This document shows, piece after piece, positions 1 to 10,715 of a DNA stretch of 64,000 nucleotides. The stretch's first letter is position 1. The number at the start of each line of letters is the position of its first letter. Below the pieces are notes generated by a model. The model ran no database searches. It was not told the DNA's origin and saw nothing but the letters and a program-made list of their open reading frames with translations. Where the stretch lies: positions 7,750,001 through 7,814,000 of the forward strand of contig NZ_JAZIFX010000001.1 of assembly GCF_036634175.1 (NCBI RefSeq). The letters run 5' to 3'. The position numbers and the translations under genes were made by a program. Source of the DNA: Streptomyces sp. P9-A2 (lineage in GTDB: Bacteria > Actinomycetota > Actinomycetes > Streptomycetales > Streptomycetaceae).

Positions 1-3000
1 GTCGCGGCACTGCGCGCCTCGCTCATGGAGAACGAGCAGCTCAAGGTGGAGCGCGACCGGGCTGTCGCGGCCCGGACCGAACCGATCGCGATCGTGTCGG
101 CCGCGTGCCGACTGCCCGGCGGCGTCGCTTCGCCGGAGGATCTGTGGCGGCTCGTCGCCGAGGAACGTGACGGCATCACGCCGTTTCCGGAGAACCGGGG
201 ATGGAACGTCGACGCGATCTACGACCCCACCCTCGGCCTGCCCGACAAGACCTACGTCCGGGAGGGCGGGTTCCTGCACGATGCGGGGGAGTTCGATGCG
301 GCGTTCTTCGGGGTCAGTCCGCGTGAGGCGTTGGCGATGGATCCGCAGCAGCGTCTGCTGCTGGAGACCTCGTGGGAGACCCTGGAACGCGCGGGTATCG
401 ATCCGACCACGCTGAAGGGCAGCCGCACCGGTGTCTTCGCCGGCCTGATGTACCACGACTACGAGGCAGCCGTGGCCGCCGGCAGCTTCGTGTCCGGCCG
501 GGTGGCGTACACCTTCGGCTTCGAGGGTCCTGCGGTGACGGTGGACACGGCGTGTTCGTCGTCGCTGGTGGCGATGCACTCCGCGATGCAGGCCCTGCGC
601 AGCGGCGAGTGCTCGCTCGCGCTCGCCGGTGGTGTGGCGGTGATGGCCACGCCGGGCAGCTTCATCGAGTTCTCGCGGCAGCGGGGTCTCGCGGTGGACG
701 GGCGGTGCAAGTCGTTCGCCGAGGGTGCGGACGGTACGTCGTGGGCCGAGGGTGTGGGCCTGGTGCTGCTGGAGCGTCTGTCGGACGCGCGGCGCAACGG
801 CCACCAGGTCCTCGCCGTGGTGCGGGGCAGCGCGGTCAACCAGGACGGTGCGTCCAACGGCATCACGGCTCCGAACGGTCCGTCGCAGCAGCGGGTGATC
901 AGGCAGGCGTTGGCGAACGCCGGTCTGTCGACGGCCGACGTGGACGCGGTGGAGGCGCACGGCACGGGTACGTCGCTGGGTGACCCGATCGAGGCCCAGG
1001 CCCTCATCGCGACGTATGGCCAGGAGCGGTCCGGTGAGGACCGGCCGTTGTGGTTGGGGTCGTTGAAGTCGAACCTCGGTCATGCGCAGGCTGCCGCGGG
1101 TGTGGCGGGTGTGATCAAGATGGTGCAGGCGATGCGGCACGGTGTGCTGCCGAAGACGCTGCATGTGGATGCTCCGTCGCCGAAGGTGGACTGGTCGGCG
1201 GGCGCGGTCGAGCTGCTGACCGAGGCGCGCGAATGGCCCCTGCTTCCCGGCCGTCCGCGTCGGGCCGCGGTCTCCTCCTTCGGCATCAGTGGCACGAATG
1301 CGCACGTGATTTTGGAGGCGGTTCAGCGGGAGGCTCCGGAGCCGACGGTGACGGGCGGGCCGGTGCCTCTGGTCCTGTCGGGCCGGACGGCGGATGCGGT
1401 GCGTGCGCAGGCGGAGCGGCTGGCCGGTCATCTGGAGCGGCACGGCGGGCTGGGTCTGGCGGACGTGGCGTTCTCGCTGGCGACGGGGCGTGCGCACTTC
1501 GACCATCGTGCGGTGGTGGTTGCGGGTTCGGTGGAGGAGGCGCGGGAGCGTCTCGCGTCGGTGGAGCCGCAGTCGGTCGCTTCGGGGCGTCTGGGCGTGT
1601 TGTTCACGGGGCAGGGTGCGCAGCGGGTCGGTATGGGGCGTGAGCTGTATGGGGCGTTCCCGGTGTTCGCGGAGGCCTTCGACGAGGTGTGCGCGGCCGT
1701 GGACAGGACCCTTGGACGTTCGCTGAAGGACCTGGTTTTCGAGGGCGGTGACTTGCTCGACGAGACGCGTTATGCGCAGCCGGCTCTGTTCGCCCTTGAG
1801 GTGGCGTTGTTCCGGTTGGTGGAGTCGTGGGGTGTGCGGCCCGATCTGCTGGCCGGTCATTCGATCGGTGAGGTGGTGGCTGCGTTTGTGGCGGGTGTGT
1901 GGTCGTTGGAGGATGCGGCGGCTCTGGTGGTGGCGCGGGGTCGGTTGATGCAGGCTCTGCCGTCGGGTGGGGTGATGGTGGCGGTGGAGGCGTCGGAGGA
2001 CGAGGTGACGCCGTTGCTGGTCGGGGGTGCGGGTATTGCGGCGGTGAACGGTGCGACGTCGGTGGTGTTGTCGGGGGCTGAGGCGGCTGTCGAGGAGGTT
2101 GTGGGTCGGTTCGAGGGTCGTCGGGTGCGGCGGCTGCGGGTGTCGCACGCGTTCCATTCCTCGCTGATGGACCCGATGCTGGACGAGTTCCGGCAGATCG
2201 TGTCCGGGCTGACCTTCCGCAAGCCTGCGATGTCTGTGGTGTCGAACCTGACGGGTGAGGTGGCGCAGCCGGAGCGGCTGTGCGATCCGGAGTACTGGGT
2301 CGAGCATGTGCGGGGCACGGTCCGTTTCCACGACGGTGTGCAGACCCTCCGGGAGCGGAAGGTCGGCACGTTCCTCGAACTCGGCCCCGACGGTGTCCTG
2401 TCCGGGATGGTCGCGGGCGACTGCGTGCCTTCCCTGCGTCGTGATGTGCCCGAGGACGGGGCGCTGATGGGCATGCTGGGTCAGCTGCACGTCCGTGGTG
2501 TCGGGGTCGACTGGGAGAAGGTGTTCTCCGGGACCGGCGCCCACCGCGTCGACCTGCCCACCTACGCCTTCCAGCACCAGCGCTACTGGCTGAACCCGCA
2601 CGCGCCGACGGGTGATCCCGCGTTCGCGGTCGAGCATCCGCTGCTGGACTCGGTGATCAGCGTGCCCGACACCGGCGGCGTCCTCGCCACGGGTCGGCTG
2701 TCGCTGGCAGCCCAGCCGTGGCTCGCGGACCACACCGTCTCGGGCACGGTTCTCCTGCCGGGTGCGGCGTTGGTGGAGTTGGCCATTCGCGCCGGGGACG
2801 AGGTCGGCGCGCGGTCCCTGCGCGAACTGATCATCGAGGCGCCCCTGCTCATCCCCGACGAGGGCGCGGTGCGTGTTCAGGTCTCGGTGGGCGAGGAGAG
2901 GGACGGTGCACGCCCCGTCGCGGTGTACTCGCGGCCCGACGACGCCGAGGCCGGAACGTCCTGGATCCGCCACGCCAGCGGCCAGCTCGACGACCACGCC

Positions 3001-5331
3001 CCGGCCCCTGACACCGACTTCGCCGTCTGGCCCCCCGAGGGTGCGCAGCCCGTCGACCTGACCGGCTTCTACGACGAGCAGGCGAACGCCGGATACGCGT
3101 ACGGCCCGCTGTTCCAGGGCCTCAGCACGCTCTGGACCCTCGGTGAGGAGATCTATGCCGAGGTCGCGCTTCCCACGGAGGACGCCGACGCGGCGGCCGG
3201 GTTCGGTCTGCACCCTGCGCTCCTCGACGCGGTCCTGCACTGCGGTGCCTTCACCGAGCGGAAGTCCGAAGAGGGCAAGCTCATCCTGCCGTTCGCCTGG
3301 AACGGCATGACCCTGCACGCGGCCGACGCCACCGGTCTGCGGGTCCGCATGACTCCTACCGGCCCCGAGTCGGTGGCGCTGGAACTCGCCGACAGCGAGG
3401 GCGCCCCGGTCGCGTCGGTCGAGTCGCTCGTGCTGCGCGCCGTCTCCGACGAGCAGCTCAAGTCCTCCGGGCGGGCCGGTTCCGAGACGGATGCCCTGTT
3501 CACCGTCGAGTGGACCGCCGTGCCGACCGAAGCGGCGGACGGCGGCGACACCGCGGTCATCCCGCACCCGGTCTCCATGGCCCTGGACATCGAGGAACTG
3601 GTGCGCTCCGGTGCGTCGATGCCGGAAGTCCTGGTCGTCGACGCCATCGACGGCGTCGTCAACGCCGAACGGGTCCGCGGTCTCGTCGGCCGTGTCCTCG
3701 GGATCGTCCAGGCGTTCCTCGCCGCGCCGGAACTCGAGTCCACCCGCCTGCTCGTCGTGACGCGCGGCGCGGTCGGCGTCACCGCCGGCACCGAGGTGAC
3801 CGACCCGGCGGGCGCCGCCGTCTGGGGCCTCGTGCGCGCCGCGCAGGCCGAGAATCCGGACCGCGTCCTGCTGATGGACGTGGACGAGATCCAGGCGTCC
3901 CGACCGGCCCTCCCGGGCGTCCTGGCCGGCGGCGAGGCGCAGGTGGCGGTGCGCTCCGACATCGTGCACGTACCCCGCCTGGTGCGGGCCCCGGCCGATT
4001 CCGGCGCCGCCGCCGACTCCGACGGACCGGTCCTGGATCCCGCCGGCACGGTGCTCGTCACCGGCGGCACCGGAACGCTGGGCGGGCTCGTCGCCCGGCA
4101 CCTCGTCGCCGTACACGGCGTGCGCCACCTGCTGCTGGCCAGCCGCCGTGGGCCGGAGGCGCCCGGCGCCGAGGAACTGACGGCCGCACTCGAAGCGGCC
4201 GGCGCGAGCGTCACCGTAGTGGCCTGCGACATGTCGAAGCGCCGGGCCGTGAAGAAGCTCCTCGCGACGGTCTCGCCCGACGCACCCCTGGCCGGTATCG
4301 TCCACACGGCCGGAATCCTCGACGACGGTGTGATCGCGAGCCTGACGCAGGAGCGGATCGGCGCTTCCTTCCGGCCCAAGGTCGACGCCGCGCTGACACT
4401 GCACGAGCTGACGAGCGGGATGAACCTCTCCATGTTCGTCCTCTTCTCGTCGGCCGCCGGCGTCATCGGCGGACCGGGGCAGGGCAACTACTCGGCGGCG
4501 AATGCCTTCCTGGACGCCTTCGCTCAGTGGCGCCGCGCCCAGGGTCTGCCCGCCGTCTCGCTGGCCTGGGGCCTGTGGGCCGAGTCCGGCGGCATGATCG
4601 CCACGATGAGCGAGTCCGACCAGGCCCGCATGGGCCGTGGCGGAGTGCTTCCGCTGCCCACCGAGGAGGGCATGGCCCTGCTCGACACGGCGCTGTCCGG
4701 CGAGGCGTCCACGCTCGTACCGGTGAAGTTCGACTTCGCCGCCCTGACGGAGCAGGCACGGGCCGGTCAGTTGCCACCGATGCTGCGTGGGCTGGTTCGC
4801 AGGCCCCGGCGCACGGCACGCGCTACTGCCGTGGGAACCGGCTCGTCCACGGGCGACTCCCTGGCGGACCGCCTCACGAAGCTGCCCCTGGAGGCCCAGC
4901 AGCGTCACCTTGTGGAGTTGGTGCTGGGTGAGGTGGCGGTGGTGTTGGGTCATGCGGGTGCGGCGAGTATTGATGCGGGTCAGGCGTTCAACGATTTGGG
5001 TTTTGATTCGTTGACGGCGGTGGAGTTGCGGAACCGTTTGAATGCGGTGACGGGGCTGCGGTTGTCGGCGACGTTGATTTTTGATTATCCGTCGCCGGGT
5101 GTGCTGGCGGATTTCCTGCGTGTGGAGTTGGTGGGGGAGGAGGCGGCGGTTTCGGGGTCTGTGGTGGCCTCGGGGTTTCTGGTGTGGGGGTGTCGGAGGA
5201 TCCGATCGCGATTGTGGCGATGGGGTGTCGTCTTCCGGGTGGGGTGTCTTCGCCTGATGATTTGTGGGGTCTGGTGGCGGAGGGTCGTGATGGGATTACG
5301 GCGTTTCCGGAGGACCGGGGTTGGGATGTGA
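1..5331 (+). CDS. Type I PKS module KS-AT-DH-KR-ACP (5' end outside window)
   Basis: Adds and reduces one malonate unit of a polyketide chain. The frame is open from base 1; the first ATG (25) lies inside what looks like an N-terminal docking helix ([12 protein letters not shown]), so the true start is probably upstream. Counting from 25: KS with Cys177, His312 and His353; AT with GHSIGE (Ser613) and HAFH (708-711), the malonyl-CoA signature; DH with His903 in HxxxGxxxxP and Asp1068; KR with TGGTGTLG near 1346, the LDD motif (B-type, D-hydroxyl) and Tyr1489; ACP Ser1662 in GFDSL. All look active, so an enoyl product is expected. The last ~60 residues before the stop at 5331 are unlike any PKS: the correct reading passes into the next frame near 5180 (see findings). 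Downstream genes mark the line as ansamycin-like. Confidence 0.93.
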   Translation, partial: VAALRASLMENEQLKVERDRAVAARTEPIAIVSAACRLPGGVASPEDLWRLVAEERDGITPFPENRGWNVDAIYDPTLGLPDKTYVREGGFLHDAGEFDAAFFGVSPREALAMDPQQRLLLETSWETLERAGIDPTTLKGSRTGVFAGLMYHDYEAAVAAGSFVSGRVAYTFGFEGPAVTVDTACSSSLVAMHSAMQALRSGECSLALAGGVAVMATPGSFIEFSRQRGLAVDGRCKSFAEGADGTSWAEGVGLVLLERLSDARRNGHQVLAVVRGSAVNQDGASNGITAPNGPSQQRVIRQALANAGLSTADVDAVEAHGTGTSLGDPIEAQALIATYGQERSGEDRPLWLGSLKSNLGHAQAAAGVAGVIKMVQAMRHGVLPKTLHVDAPSPKVDWSAGAVELLTEAREWPLLPGRPRRAAVSSFGISGTNAHVILEAVQREAPEPTVTGGPVPLVLSGRTADAVRAQAERLAGHLERHGGLGLADVAFSLATGRAHFDHRAVVVAGSVEEARERLASVEPQSVASGRLGVLFTGQGAQRVGMGRELYGAFPVFAEAFDEVCAAVDRTLGRSLKDLVFEGGDLLDETRYAQPALFALEVALFRLVESWGVRPDLLAGHSIGEVVAAFVAGVWSLEDAAALVVARGRLMQALPSGGVMVAVEASEDEVTPLLVGGAGIAAVNGATSVVLSGAEAAVEEVVGRFEGRRVRRLRVSHAFHSSLMDPMLDEFRQIVSGLTFRKPAMSVVSNLTGEVAQPERLCDPEYWVEHVRGTVRFHDGVQTLRERKVGTFLELGPDGVLSGMVAGDCVPSLRRDVPEDGALMGMLGQLHVRGVGVDWEKVFSGTGAHRVDLPTYAFQHQRYWLNPHAPTGDPAFAVEHPLLDSVISVPDTGGVLATGRLSLAAQPWLADHTVSGTVLLPGAALVELAIRAGDEVGARSLRELIIEAPLLIPDEGAVRVQVSVGEERDGARPVAVYSRPDDAEAGTSWIRHASGQLDDHAPAPDTDFAVWPPEGAQPVDLTGFYDEQANAGYAYGPLFQGLSTLWTLGEEIYAEVALPTEDADAAAGFGLHPALLDAVLHCGAFTERKSEEGKLILPFAWNGMTLHAADATGLRVRMTPTGPESVALELADSEGAPVASVESLVLRAVSDEQLKSSGRAGSETDALFTVEWTAVPTEAADGGDTAVIPHPVSMALDIEELVRSGASMPEVLVVDAIDGVVNAERVRGLVGRVLGIVQAFLAAPELESTRLLVVTRGAVGVTAGTEVTDPAGAAVWGLVRAAQAENPDRVLLMDVDEIQASRPALPGVLAGGEAQVAVRSDIVHVPRLVRAPADSGAAADSDGPVLDPAGTVLVTGGTGTLGGLVARHLVAVHGVRHLLLASRRGPEAPGAEELTAALEAAGASVTVVACDMSKRRAVKKLLATVSPDAPLAGIVHTAGILDDGVIASLTQERIGASFRPKVDAALTLHELTSGMNLSMFVLFSSAAGVIGGPGQGNYSAANAFLDAFAQWRRAQGLPAVSLAWGLWAESGGMIATMSESDQARMGRGGVLPLPTEEGMALLDTALSGEASTLVPVKFDFAALTEQARAGQLPPMLRGLVRRPRRTARATAVGTGSSTGDSLADRLTKLPLEAQQRHLVELVLGEVAVVLGHAGAASIDAGQAFNDLGFDSLTAVELRNRLNAVTGLRLSATLIFDYPSPGVLADFLRVELVGEEAAVSGSVVASGFLVWGCRRIRSRLWRWGVVFRVGCLRLMICGVWWRRVVMGLRRFRRTGVGM
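481..2589 (+). repeat. 2.1-kb direct repeat, copy 1 (KS-AT)
   Basis: Pairs with 5643-7751 at a constant offset of 5162 with no indel and no base difference that I noticed by eye. It covers most of the KS and the whole AT of the first module. A second block (about 265-425 with 5385-5545, offset 5120) is also nearly identical; the divergent piece between the blocks encodes a short variable loop of the KS. Confidence 0.9.
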
Positions 5332-8300
5332 CCCGGTTGTTCGATCCGGATCCGGATGCGGTGGGCAAGTCGATGGTGCGTCATGGCGGGTTCCTGCACG
5401 ATGCGGGGGAGTTCGATGCGGCGTTCTTCGGGGTCAGTCCGCGTGAGGCGTTGGCGATGGATCCGCAGCAGCGTCTGCTGCTGGAGACCTCGTGGGAGAC
5501 CCTGGAACGCGCGGGTATCGATCCGACCACGCTGAAGGGCAGCCGGACGGGCGTCTTCGCCGGCGCCATGTACCACGACTACGCCACCAACCTCACCCGC
5601 GTACCGGAGGAGCTGGAAGGCTTCCTCGGCAACGGCAATGCGGGCAGCTTCGTGTCCGGCCGGGTGGCGTACACCTTCGGCTTCGAGGGTCCTGCGGTGA
5701 CGGTGGACACGGCGTGTTCGTCGTCGCTGGTGGCGATGCACTCCGCGATGCAGGCCCTGCGCAGCGGCGAGTGCTCGCTCGCGCTCGCCGGTGGTGTGGC
5801 GGTGATGGCCACGCCGGGCAGCTTCATCGAGTTCTCGCGGCAGCGGGGTCTCGCGGTGGACGGGCGGTGCAAGTCGTTCGCCGAGGGTGCGGACGGTACG
5901 TCGTGGGCCGAGGGTGTGGGCCTGGTGCTGCTGGAGCGTCTGTCGGACGCGCGGCGCAACGGCCACCAGGTCCTCGCCGTGGTGCGGGGCAGCGCGGTCA
6001 ACCAGGACGGTGCGTCCAACGGCATCACGGCTCCGAACGGTCCGTCGCAGCAGCGGGTGATCAGGCAGGCGTTGGCGAACGCCGGTCTGTCGACGGCCGA
6101 CGTGGACGCGGTGGAGGCGCACGGCACGGGTACGTCGCTGGGTGACCCGATCGAGGCCCAGGCCCTCATCGCGACGTATGGCCAGGAGCGGTCCGGTGAG
6201 GACCGGCCGTTGTGGTTGGGGTCGTTGAAGTCGAACCTCGGTCATGCGCAGGCTGCCGCGGGTGTGGCGGGTGTGATCAAGATGGTGCAGGCGATGCGGC
6301 ACGGTGTGCTGCCGAAGACGCTGCATGTGGATGCTCCGTCGCCGAAGGTGGACTGGTCGGCGGGCGCGGTCGAGCTGCTGACCGAGGCGCGCGAATGGCC
6401 CCTGCTTCCCGGCCGTCCGCGTCGGGCCGCGGTCTCCTCCTTCGGCATCAGTGGCACGAATGCGCACGTGATTTTGGAGGCGGTTCAGCGGGAGGCTCCG
6501 GAGCCGACGGTGACGGGCGGGCCGGTGCCTCTGGTCCTGTCGGGCCGGACGGCGGATGCGGTGCGTGCGCAGGCGGAGCGGCTGGCCGGTCATCTGGAGC
6601 GGCACGGCGGGCTGGGTCTGGCGGACGTGGCGTTCTCGCTGGCGACGGGGCGTGCGCACTTCGACCATCGTGCGGTGGTGGTTGCGGGTTCGGTGGAGGA
6701 GGCGCGGGAGCGTCTCGCGTCGGTGGAGCCGCAGTCGGTCGCTTCGGGGCGTCTGGGCGTGTTGTTCACGGGGCAGGGTGCGCAGCGGGTCGGTATGGGG
6801 CGTGAGCTGTATGGGGCGTTCCCGGTGTTCGCGGAGGCCTTCGACGAGGTGTGCGCGGCCGTGGACAGGACCCTTGGACGTTCGCTGAAGGACCTGGTTT
6901 TCGAGGGCGGTGACTTGCTCGACGAGACGCGTTATGCGCAGCCGGCTCTGTTCGCCCTTGAGGTGGCGTTGTTCCGGTTGGTGGAGTCGTGGGGTGTGCG
7001 GCCCGATCTGCTGGCCGGTCATTCGATCGGTGAGGTGGTGGCTGCGTTTGTGGCGGGTGTGTGGTCGTTGGAGGATGCGGCGGCTCTGGTGGTGGCGCGG
7101 GGTCGGTTGATGCAGGCTCTGCCGTCGGGTGGGGTGATGGTGGCGGTGGAGGCGTCGGAGGACGAGGTGACGCCGTTGCTGGTCGGGGGTGCGGGTATTG
7201 CGGCGGTGAACGGTGCGACGTCGGTGGTGTTGTCGGGGGCTGAGGCGGCTGTCGAGGAGGTTGTGGGTCGGTTCGAGGGTCGTCGGGTGCGGCGGCTGCG
7301 GGTGTCGCACGCGTTCCATTCCTCGCTGATGGACCCGATGCTGGACGAGTTCCGGCAGATCGTGTCCGGGCTGACCTTCCGCAAGCCTGCGATGTCTGTG
7401 GTGTCGAACCTGACGGGTGAGGTGGCGCAGCCGGAGCGGCTGTGCGATCCGGAGTACTGGGTCGAGCATGTGCGGGGCACGGTCCGTTTCCACGACGGTG
7501 TGCAGACCCTCCGGGAGCGGAAGGTCGGCACGTTCCTCGAACTCGGCCCCGACGGTGTCCTGTCCGGGATGGTCGCGGGCGACTGCGTGCCTTCCCTGCG
7601 TCGTGATGTGCCCGAGGACGGGGCGCTGATGGGCATGCTGGGTCAGCTGCACGTCCGTGGTGTCGGGGTCGACTGGGAGAAGGTGTTCTCCGGGACCGGC
7701 GCCCACCGCGTCGACCTGCCCACCTACGCCTTCCAGCACCAGCGCTACTGGATCGAAGGCGACGCGCCGGCCGCTCCTGAGACCGCGACCGCTTCCGACC
7801 CGGTCGACGCGGCGTTCTGGAACATCGTGGACAGCGGCGACGCCTACTCGCTGGCCCGGTCCCTCCAGGTCGACGTCACGGCTCTGGACGGTGTGCTGCC
7901 CGCCCTGTCCTCGTGGCGTCGGCGTCACCGGGACCAGGCCGTGCTGGACGGCTGGCGGTACCGGATCGACTGGCAGCCGGTGACGGACCGGCTGGTGCCC
8001 GGCGCGACCGCCGCCGACGGCACATGGCTGATGCTGGTGCCCGCGGGGCACACCGGCTCGCCGGTGGAAGCACTGGACGGCGCGCTGACCGCGCACGGCG
8101 GCCGCGTCGTACGGGTGGCCGTGGACGGCGAGGACCGCAAGGGCCTGGCCGAACTCGTCCGTGCCGAACTCGTGCGGGTGGGCCTCGACCCGGCGGGAGA
8201 CGCACCGGCCGGTGTGGTGTCCCTGCTGCCGCTGGACGAGCGGCCGGACACCGAACACCCCACGCTGTCGCGGGGCACGGCAGCCACCGTCACCCTCGTG

Positions 8301-9911
8301 CAGGCGCTCGACGACCTCGGCGTCACCACCCCGCTGTGGTGCCTGACCTCCGGGGCCGTCGCGGTCCGGGAGGACGGGGAGGTACGGAGCGCTACCCAGC
8401 CCATGATCTGGGGACTCGGCACTGTACTGGCCCTCGACCATCCCAGGACCTGGGGCGGGCTCGTCGACGTGACGGCCGAGCCGGACACGACGGAGCTGGG
8501 CCGGCTGGTCGCCGTGCTCTGCGGAGAGCACGGCGAGGACCAGGTGGCGATCCGCCCCGCGGGCGCGTACGCACGCCGGATGGTCCGCGCCGAACCCCTC
8601 GCCGAGACCGAGGCCGAGACCGCCTCTCGCACCGCCGCGACCGCCTCCGCCGACGGCTGGACGCCGCGCGGCACGGTCCTCGTCACCGGCGGCACCGGTG
8701 GCATCGGCGCACACGTGGCGCGCTGGGCCGCGGGACGGGGCGCCGAGCACCTTGTGCTGCTGAGCCGCCGCGGCAGGGCGGCGGACGGGGCGGACGCGCT
8801 GGAGGCGGAACTGACCGCCCTGGGTGCCCGGGTCACCGTCTCGGCCTGCGACGTGACCGACCGGGCCGCGCTCGCCGAGGTGATCTCGGCGGTCCCGTCC
8901 GACCTGCCCGTCTCCGCCGTCTTCCACGCGGCCGGCACCGCGCAGGAGCCGCGGCGACTGCCGGAAAGCACCGTCGCGGAGTTCGCCGAAGTGGGCCGGG
9001 CGAAAATCGTCGGCGCCGTGCACCTCGACGCGCTGCTCGCCGACCACACGCTGGACGCCTTCGTGGTGTTCTCCTCCGGCGCCGCCGTCTGGGGCGGTGC
9101 CGGACAGAGCGGCTACGCCGCCGCCAACGCCTACGTCGAGGGCCTCGCCCGCCGCAGGCGTGCCGAGGGCCGGGCAGCGACCGCGGTGGCCTGGGGCGCC
9201 TGGGCCGGCGGCGGCATGGTCGACGACGCCGTGGCTGAGGAGTTCGCCGAGGTCGGCGTGGAGCTGATGCGCCCCGAACTCGCCGTTCAGGCACTGGGGC
9301 AGGCGATGACGCGGGACGAGGGACACCTCGTGGTCGCGGGCATCGACTGGTCCCGGTTCGTACCGGCCTACACGGCCGCCAGGCAGCGTCCGCTGCTGCG
9401 GGAACTGCCCGAGGCCACCGCCCTCCGGGCCACCGGCACCGCCGAGGACGCGCAGGCGGGGGACGAGGACGGGGCACTGCGGACGCTGCTCCTGCCCCTG
9501 TCGCCGCAGGAGCGGCTGACCGCGCTGACCGACCTGGTGCTGACGGAGGCCGGACAGATACTCGGGCACTCCACCGGGCCGACGGCGATCGAGGACGGCG
9601 TCGCCTTCCTCGACATCGGCTTCGACTCGCTGACCGGCCTCGAACTGCGCAACCGGCTCGACCGGGTCTCGGGACTCGACCTGCCGCAGGGCCTCATCTT
9701 CGACGCCCCCACCGCGGGAATGATCGCCGAGCTGATGCTGGAGGCGCTCGAACCCGAACTCGCCGTCACGCCGGAGATGGTCGCCGACGAGATCGGCAGG
9801 CTGGAATCGGCGCTGGCCCCGGCGCTGCACGACGACGCGTCGCGTGCGCGGGCCGTGACGCACCTGCGCGAGCTGCTGGCCAAGTGGGACCACACCGAGA
9901 AGGGAAAGTAA
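5184..9911 (+). CDS. Type I PKS terminal module KS-AT-KR-ACP
   Basis: Last extension module before chain release. Counting from the GTG at 5184: KS Cys178/His313/His354; malonyl-type AT with Ser614 and HAFH at 709; no DH; a KR with TGGTGGIG near 1168, no LDD motif, Trp1303 and Tyr1311, which fits an A-type (L-hydroxyl) ketoreductase; ACP Ser1482. The protein then ends in a short charged tail without a thioesterase. There is no docking domain at the N terminus: the sequence opens directly with SEDPIAIV, as in an inter-module linker, so this is most likely the second half of one bimodular protein split by a frameshift rather than a gene with its own start. The amide synthase begins 4 bases after the stop, as in rifamycin-type clusters, so the chain is probably released as a macrolactam. 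Confidence 0.92.
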   Translation: MGVSEDPIAIVAMGCRLPGGVSSPDDLWGLVAEGRDGITAFPEDRGWDVTRLFDPDPDAVGKSMVRHGGFLHDAGEFDAAFFGVSPREALAMDPQQRLLLETSWETLERAGIDPTTLKGSRTGVFAGAMYHDYATNLTRVPEELEGFLGNGNAGSFVSGRVAYTFGFEGPAVTVDTACSSSLVAMHSAMQALRSGECSLALAGGVAVMATPGSFIEFSRQRGLAVDGRCKSFAEGADGTSWAEGVGLVLLERLSDARRNGHQVLAVVRGSAVNQDGASNGITAPNGPSQQRVIRQALANAGLSTADVDAVEAHGTGTSLGDPIEAQALIATYGQERSGEDRPLWLGSLKSNLGHAQAAAGVAGVIKMVQAMRHGVLPKTLHVDAPSPKVDWSAGAVELLTEAREWPLLPGRPRRAAVSSFGISGTNAHVILEAVQREAPEPTVTGGPVPLVLSGRTADAVRAQAERLAGHLERHGGLGLADVAFSLATGRAHFDHRAVVVAGSVEEARERLASVEPQSVASGRLGVLFTGQGAQRVGMGRELYGAFPVFAEAFDEVCAAVDRTLGRSLKDLVFEGGDLLDETRYAQPALFALEVALFRLVESWGVRPDLLAGHSIGEVVAAFVAGVWSLEDAAALVVARGRLMQALPSGGVMVAVEASEDEVTPLLVGGAGIAAVNGATSVVLSGAEAAVEEVVGRFEGRRVRRLRVSHAFHSSLMDPMLDEFRQIVSGLTFRKPAMSVVSNLTGEVAQPERLCDPEYWVEHVRGTVRFHDGVQTLRERKVGTFLELGPDGVLSGMVAGDCVPSLRRDVPEDGALMGMLGQLHVRGVGVDWEKVFSGTGAHRVDLPTYAFQHQRYWIEGDAPAAPETATASDPVDAAFWNIVDSGDAYSLARSLQVDVTALDGVLPALSSWRRRHRDQAVLDGWRYRIDWQPVTDRLVPGATAADGTWLMLVPAGHTGSPVEALDGALTAHGGRVVRVAVDGEDRKGLAELVRAELVRVGLDPAGDAPAGVVSLLPLDERPDTEHPTLSRGTAATVTLVQALDDLGVTTPLWCLTSGAVAVREDGEVRSATQPMIWGLGTVLALDHPRTWGGLVDVTAEPDTTELGRLVAVLCGEHGEDQVAIRPAGAYARRMVRAEPLAETEAETASRTAATASADGWTPRGTVLVTGGTGGIGAHVARWAAGRGAEHLVLLSRRGRAADGADALEAELTALGARVTVSACDVTDRAALAEVISAVPSDLPVSAVFHAAGTAQEPRRLPESTVAEFAEVGRAKIVGAVHLDALLADHTLDAFVVFSSGAAVWGGAGQSGYAAANAYVEGLARRRRAEGRAATAVAWGAWAGGGMVDDAVAEEFAEVGVELMRPELAVQALGQAMTRDEGHLVVAGIDWSRFVPAYTAARQRPLLRELPEATALRATGTAEDAQAGDEDGALRTLLLPLSPQERLTALTDLVLTEAGQILGHSTGPTAIEDGVAFLDIGFDSLTGLELRNRLDRVSGLDLPQGLIFDAPTAGMIAELMLEALEPELAVTPEMVADEIGRLESALAPALHDDASRARAVTHLRELLAKWDHTEKGK
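5643..7751 (+). repeat. 2.1-kb direct repeat, copy 2 (KS-AT)
   Basis: Second copy of 481-2589. The identity stops sharply at the RYW codons after the AT; the reductive regions on either side are unrelated (DH-KR in module 1, KR only in module 2). This fits recent gene conversion or duplication of KS-AT, with the reductive loop left unchanged. Confidence 0.9.
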
Positions 9912-9915
9912 GCAG

Positions 9916-10698
9916 ATGTTCGAGGTCGAGACCTACTTGCGCCGGCTGGGTTTCTCGGAGGTGCCCGCGCCCGACGCCGAGACGCTCCGCCTCCTGCACA
10001 AGAGGCACCTGATGTCGCTGGCCTACGACAGCAGCCACTTCATCAAGAGCTTCACCGGCTTCCGCAACGTCGTCGACATCGACGTCGACGCCACGTTCCG
10101 CGCGATCGTCGTCGAGGGCGCGGGCGGCGTGTGCCACGACCTGAGCGGACTGTTCCGCAGGCTCCTGACCGAACTCGGTTACGACGTCTCGATCCTGGCC
10201 GCGTCCCAGCGCTGGCCCAACGGGCAGTTCGGACCCGACTTCGAGCACACCTTCAACTGTGTGCGGCTGGACGGGGAGACCTGGCTGGTGGACGTGGGCT
10301 TCGCCGGGCCGTCGTACCTGGAGCCGCTGCGCATGACCGAGGAGGTGCAGCACCAGTTCGGCTGCGCCTACCGGCTCACGGCGGACGGCAGCCACCACGT
10401 GCTGGAACGCAGGGCCGTGGTCGGCGACTGGCGGTCGGTGTACCGCTTCGAGCTCACGGCCCGGTCGGTCTCCGACTGGGACAGCCCGCAGGACACCGCC
10501 TCCGAGGAGATCGTGAAGAACTCGCTGTTCGCCGGGACCGCCCTGCGCGGCCGCGCCACCGACAACGGACAGCTCGTCCTCACCGGTCGGCGGCTGCTGA
10601 CGGTGGACGACGGCCACGAGTCGATCCGCACCCTGATCGACAAGGCCGAGTTCGAGGGCGTGGTGAAGGACATTCTCGCCGGCACGGGAAACGGCTGA
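9916..10698 (+). CDS. RifF-like amide synthase (arylamine N-acetyltransferase fold)
   Basis: Expected to release the finished polyketide from the last ACP by attacking its thioester with the arylamine of the starter unit, closing a macrolactam. The protein has 260 residues, the usual length for this family. The cysteine-protease-like triad is visible: Cys73 in GGVCHD, His111 in FEHTF and Asp126 in VDVGFAG, at the same spacing as in rifamycin amide synthase. The start is set by translational coupling: ATG lies 4 bases after the PKS stop, with GGGAAAG just upstream. The position next to the last module is typical of ansamycin clusters and is the strongest pointer to the product class. The 3-amino-5-hydroxybenzoate starter genes are not in the window. 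A detoxifying NAT is unlikely given this context. Confidence 0.93.
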   Translation: MFEVETYLRRLGFSEVPAPDAETLRLLHKRHLMSLAYDSSHFIKSFTGFRNVVDIDVDATFRAIVVEGAGGVCHDLSGLFRRLLTELGYDVSILAASQRWPNGQFGPDFEHTFNCVRLDGETWLVDVGFAGPSYLEPLRMTEEVQHQFGCAYRLTADGSHHVLERRAVVGDWRSVYRFELTARSVSDWDSPQDTASEEIVKNSLFAGTALRGRATDNGQLVLTGRRLLTVDDGHESIRTLIDKAEFEGVVKDILAGTGNG

Positions 10699-10715
10699 GA
10701 CGGGACCGGACGGAG

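Noticed and set aside
3153..4487. 444-residue minus-strand open frame inside the first PKS module
   Set aside because: Ser/Thr/Arg-rich shadow of the DH-KR coding strand with no recognisable motif.
5085..9893. A 1602-residue open frame on the minus strand across the second PKS module
   Set aside because: It is the antisense shadow of a GC-rich PKS gene: no family motif, low-complexity Arg/His/Gln-rich translation, and the plus strand carries all catalytic motifs.
10131..10715. Extended N-terminus of the flavin hydroxylase reading through the amide synthase gene
   Set aside because: The frame is open but encodes Arg/Pro-rich nonsense; the Rossmann motif begins soon after ATG 10716, which has a ribosome site.
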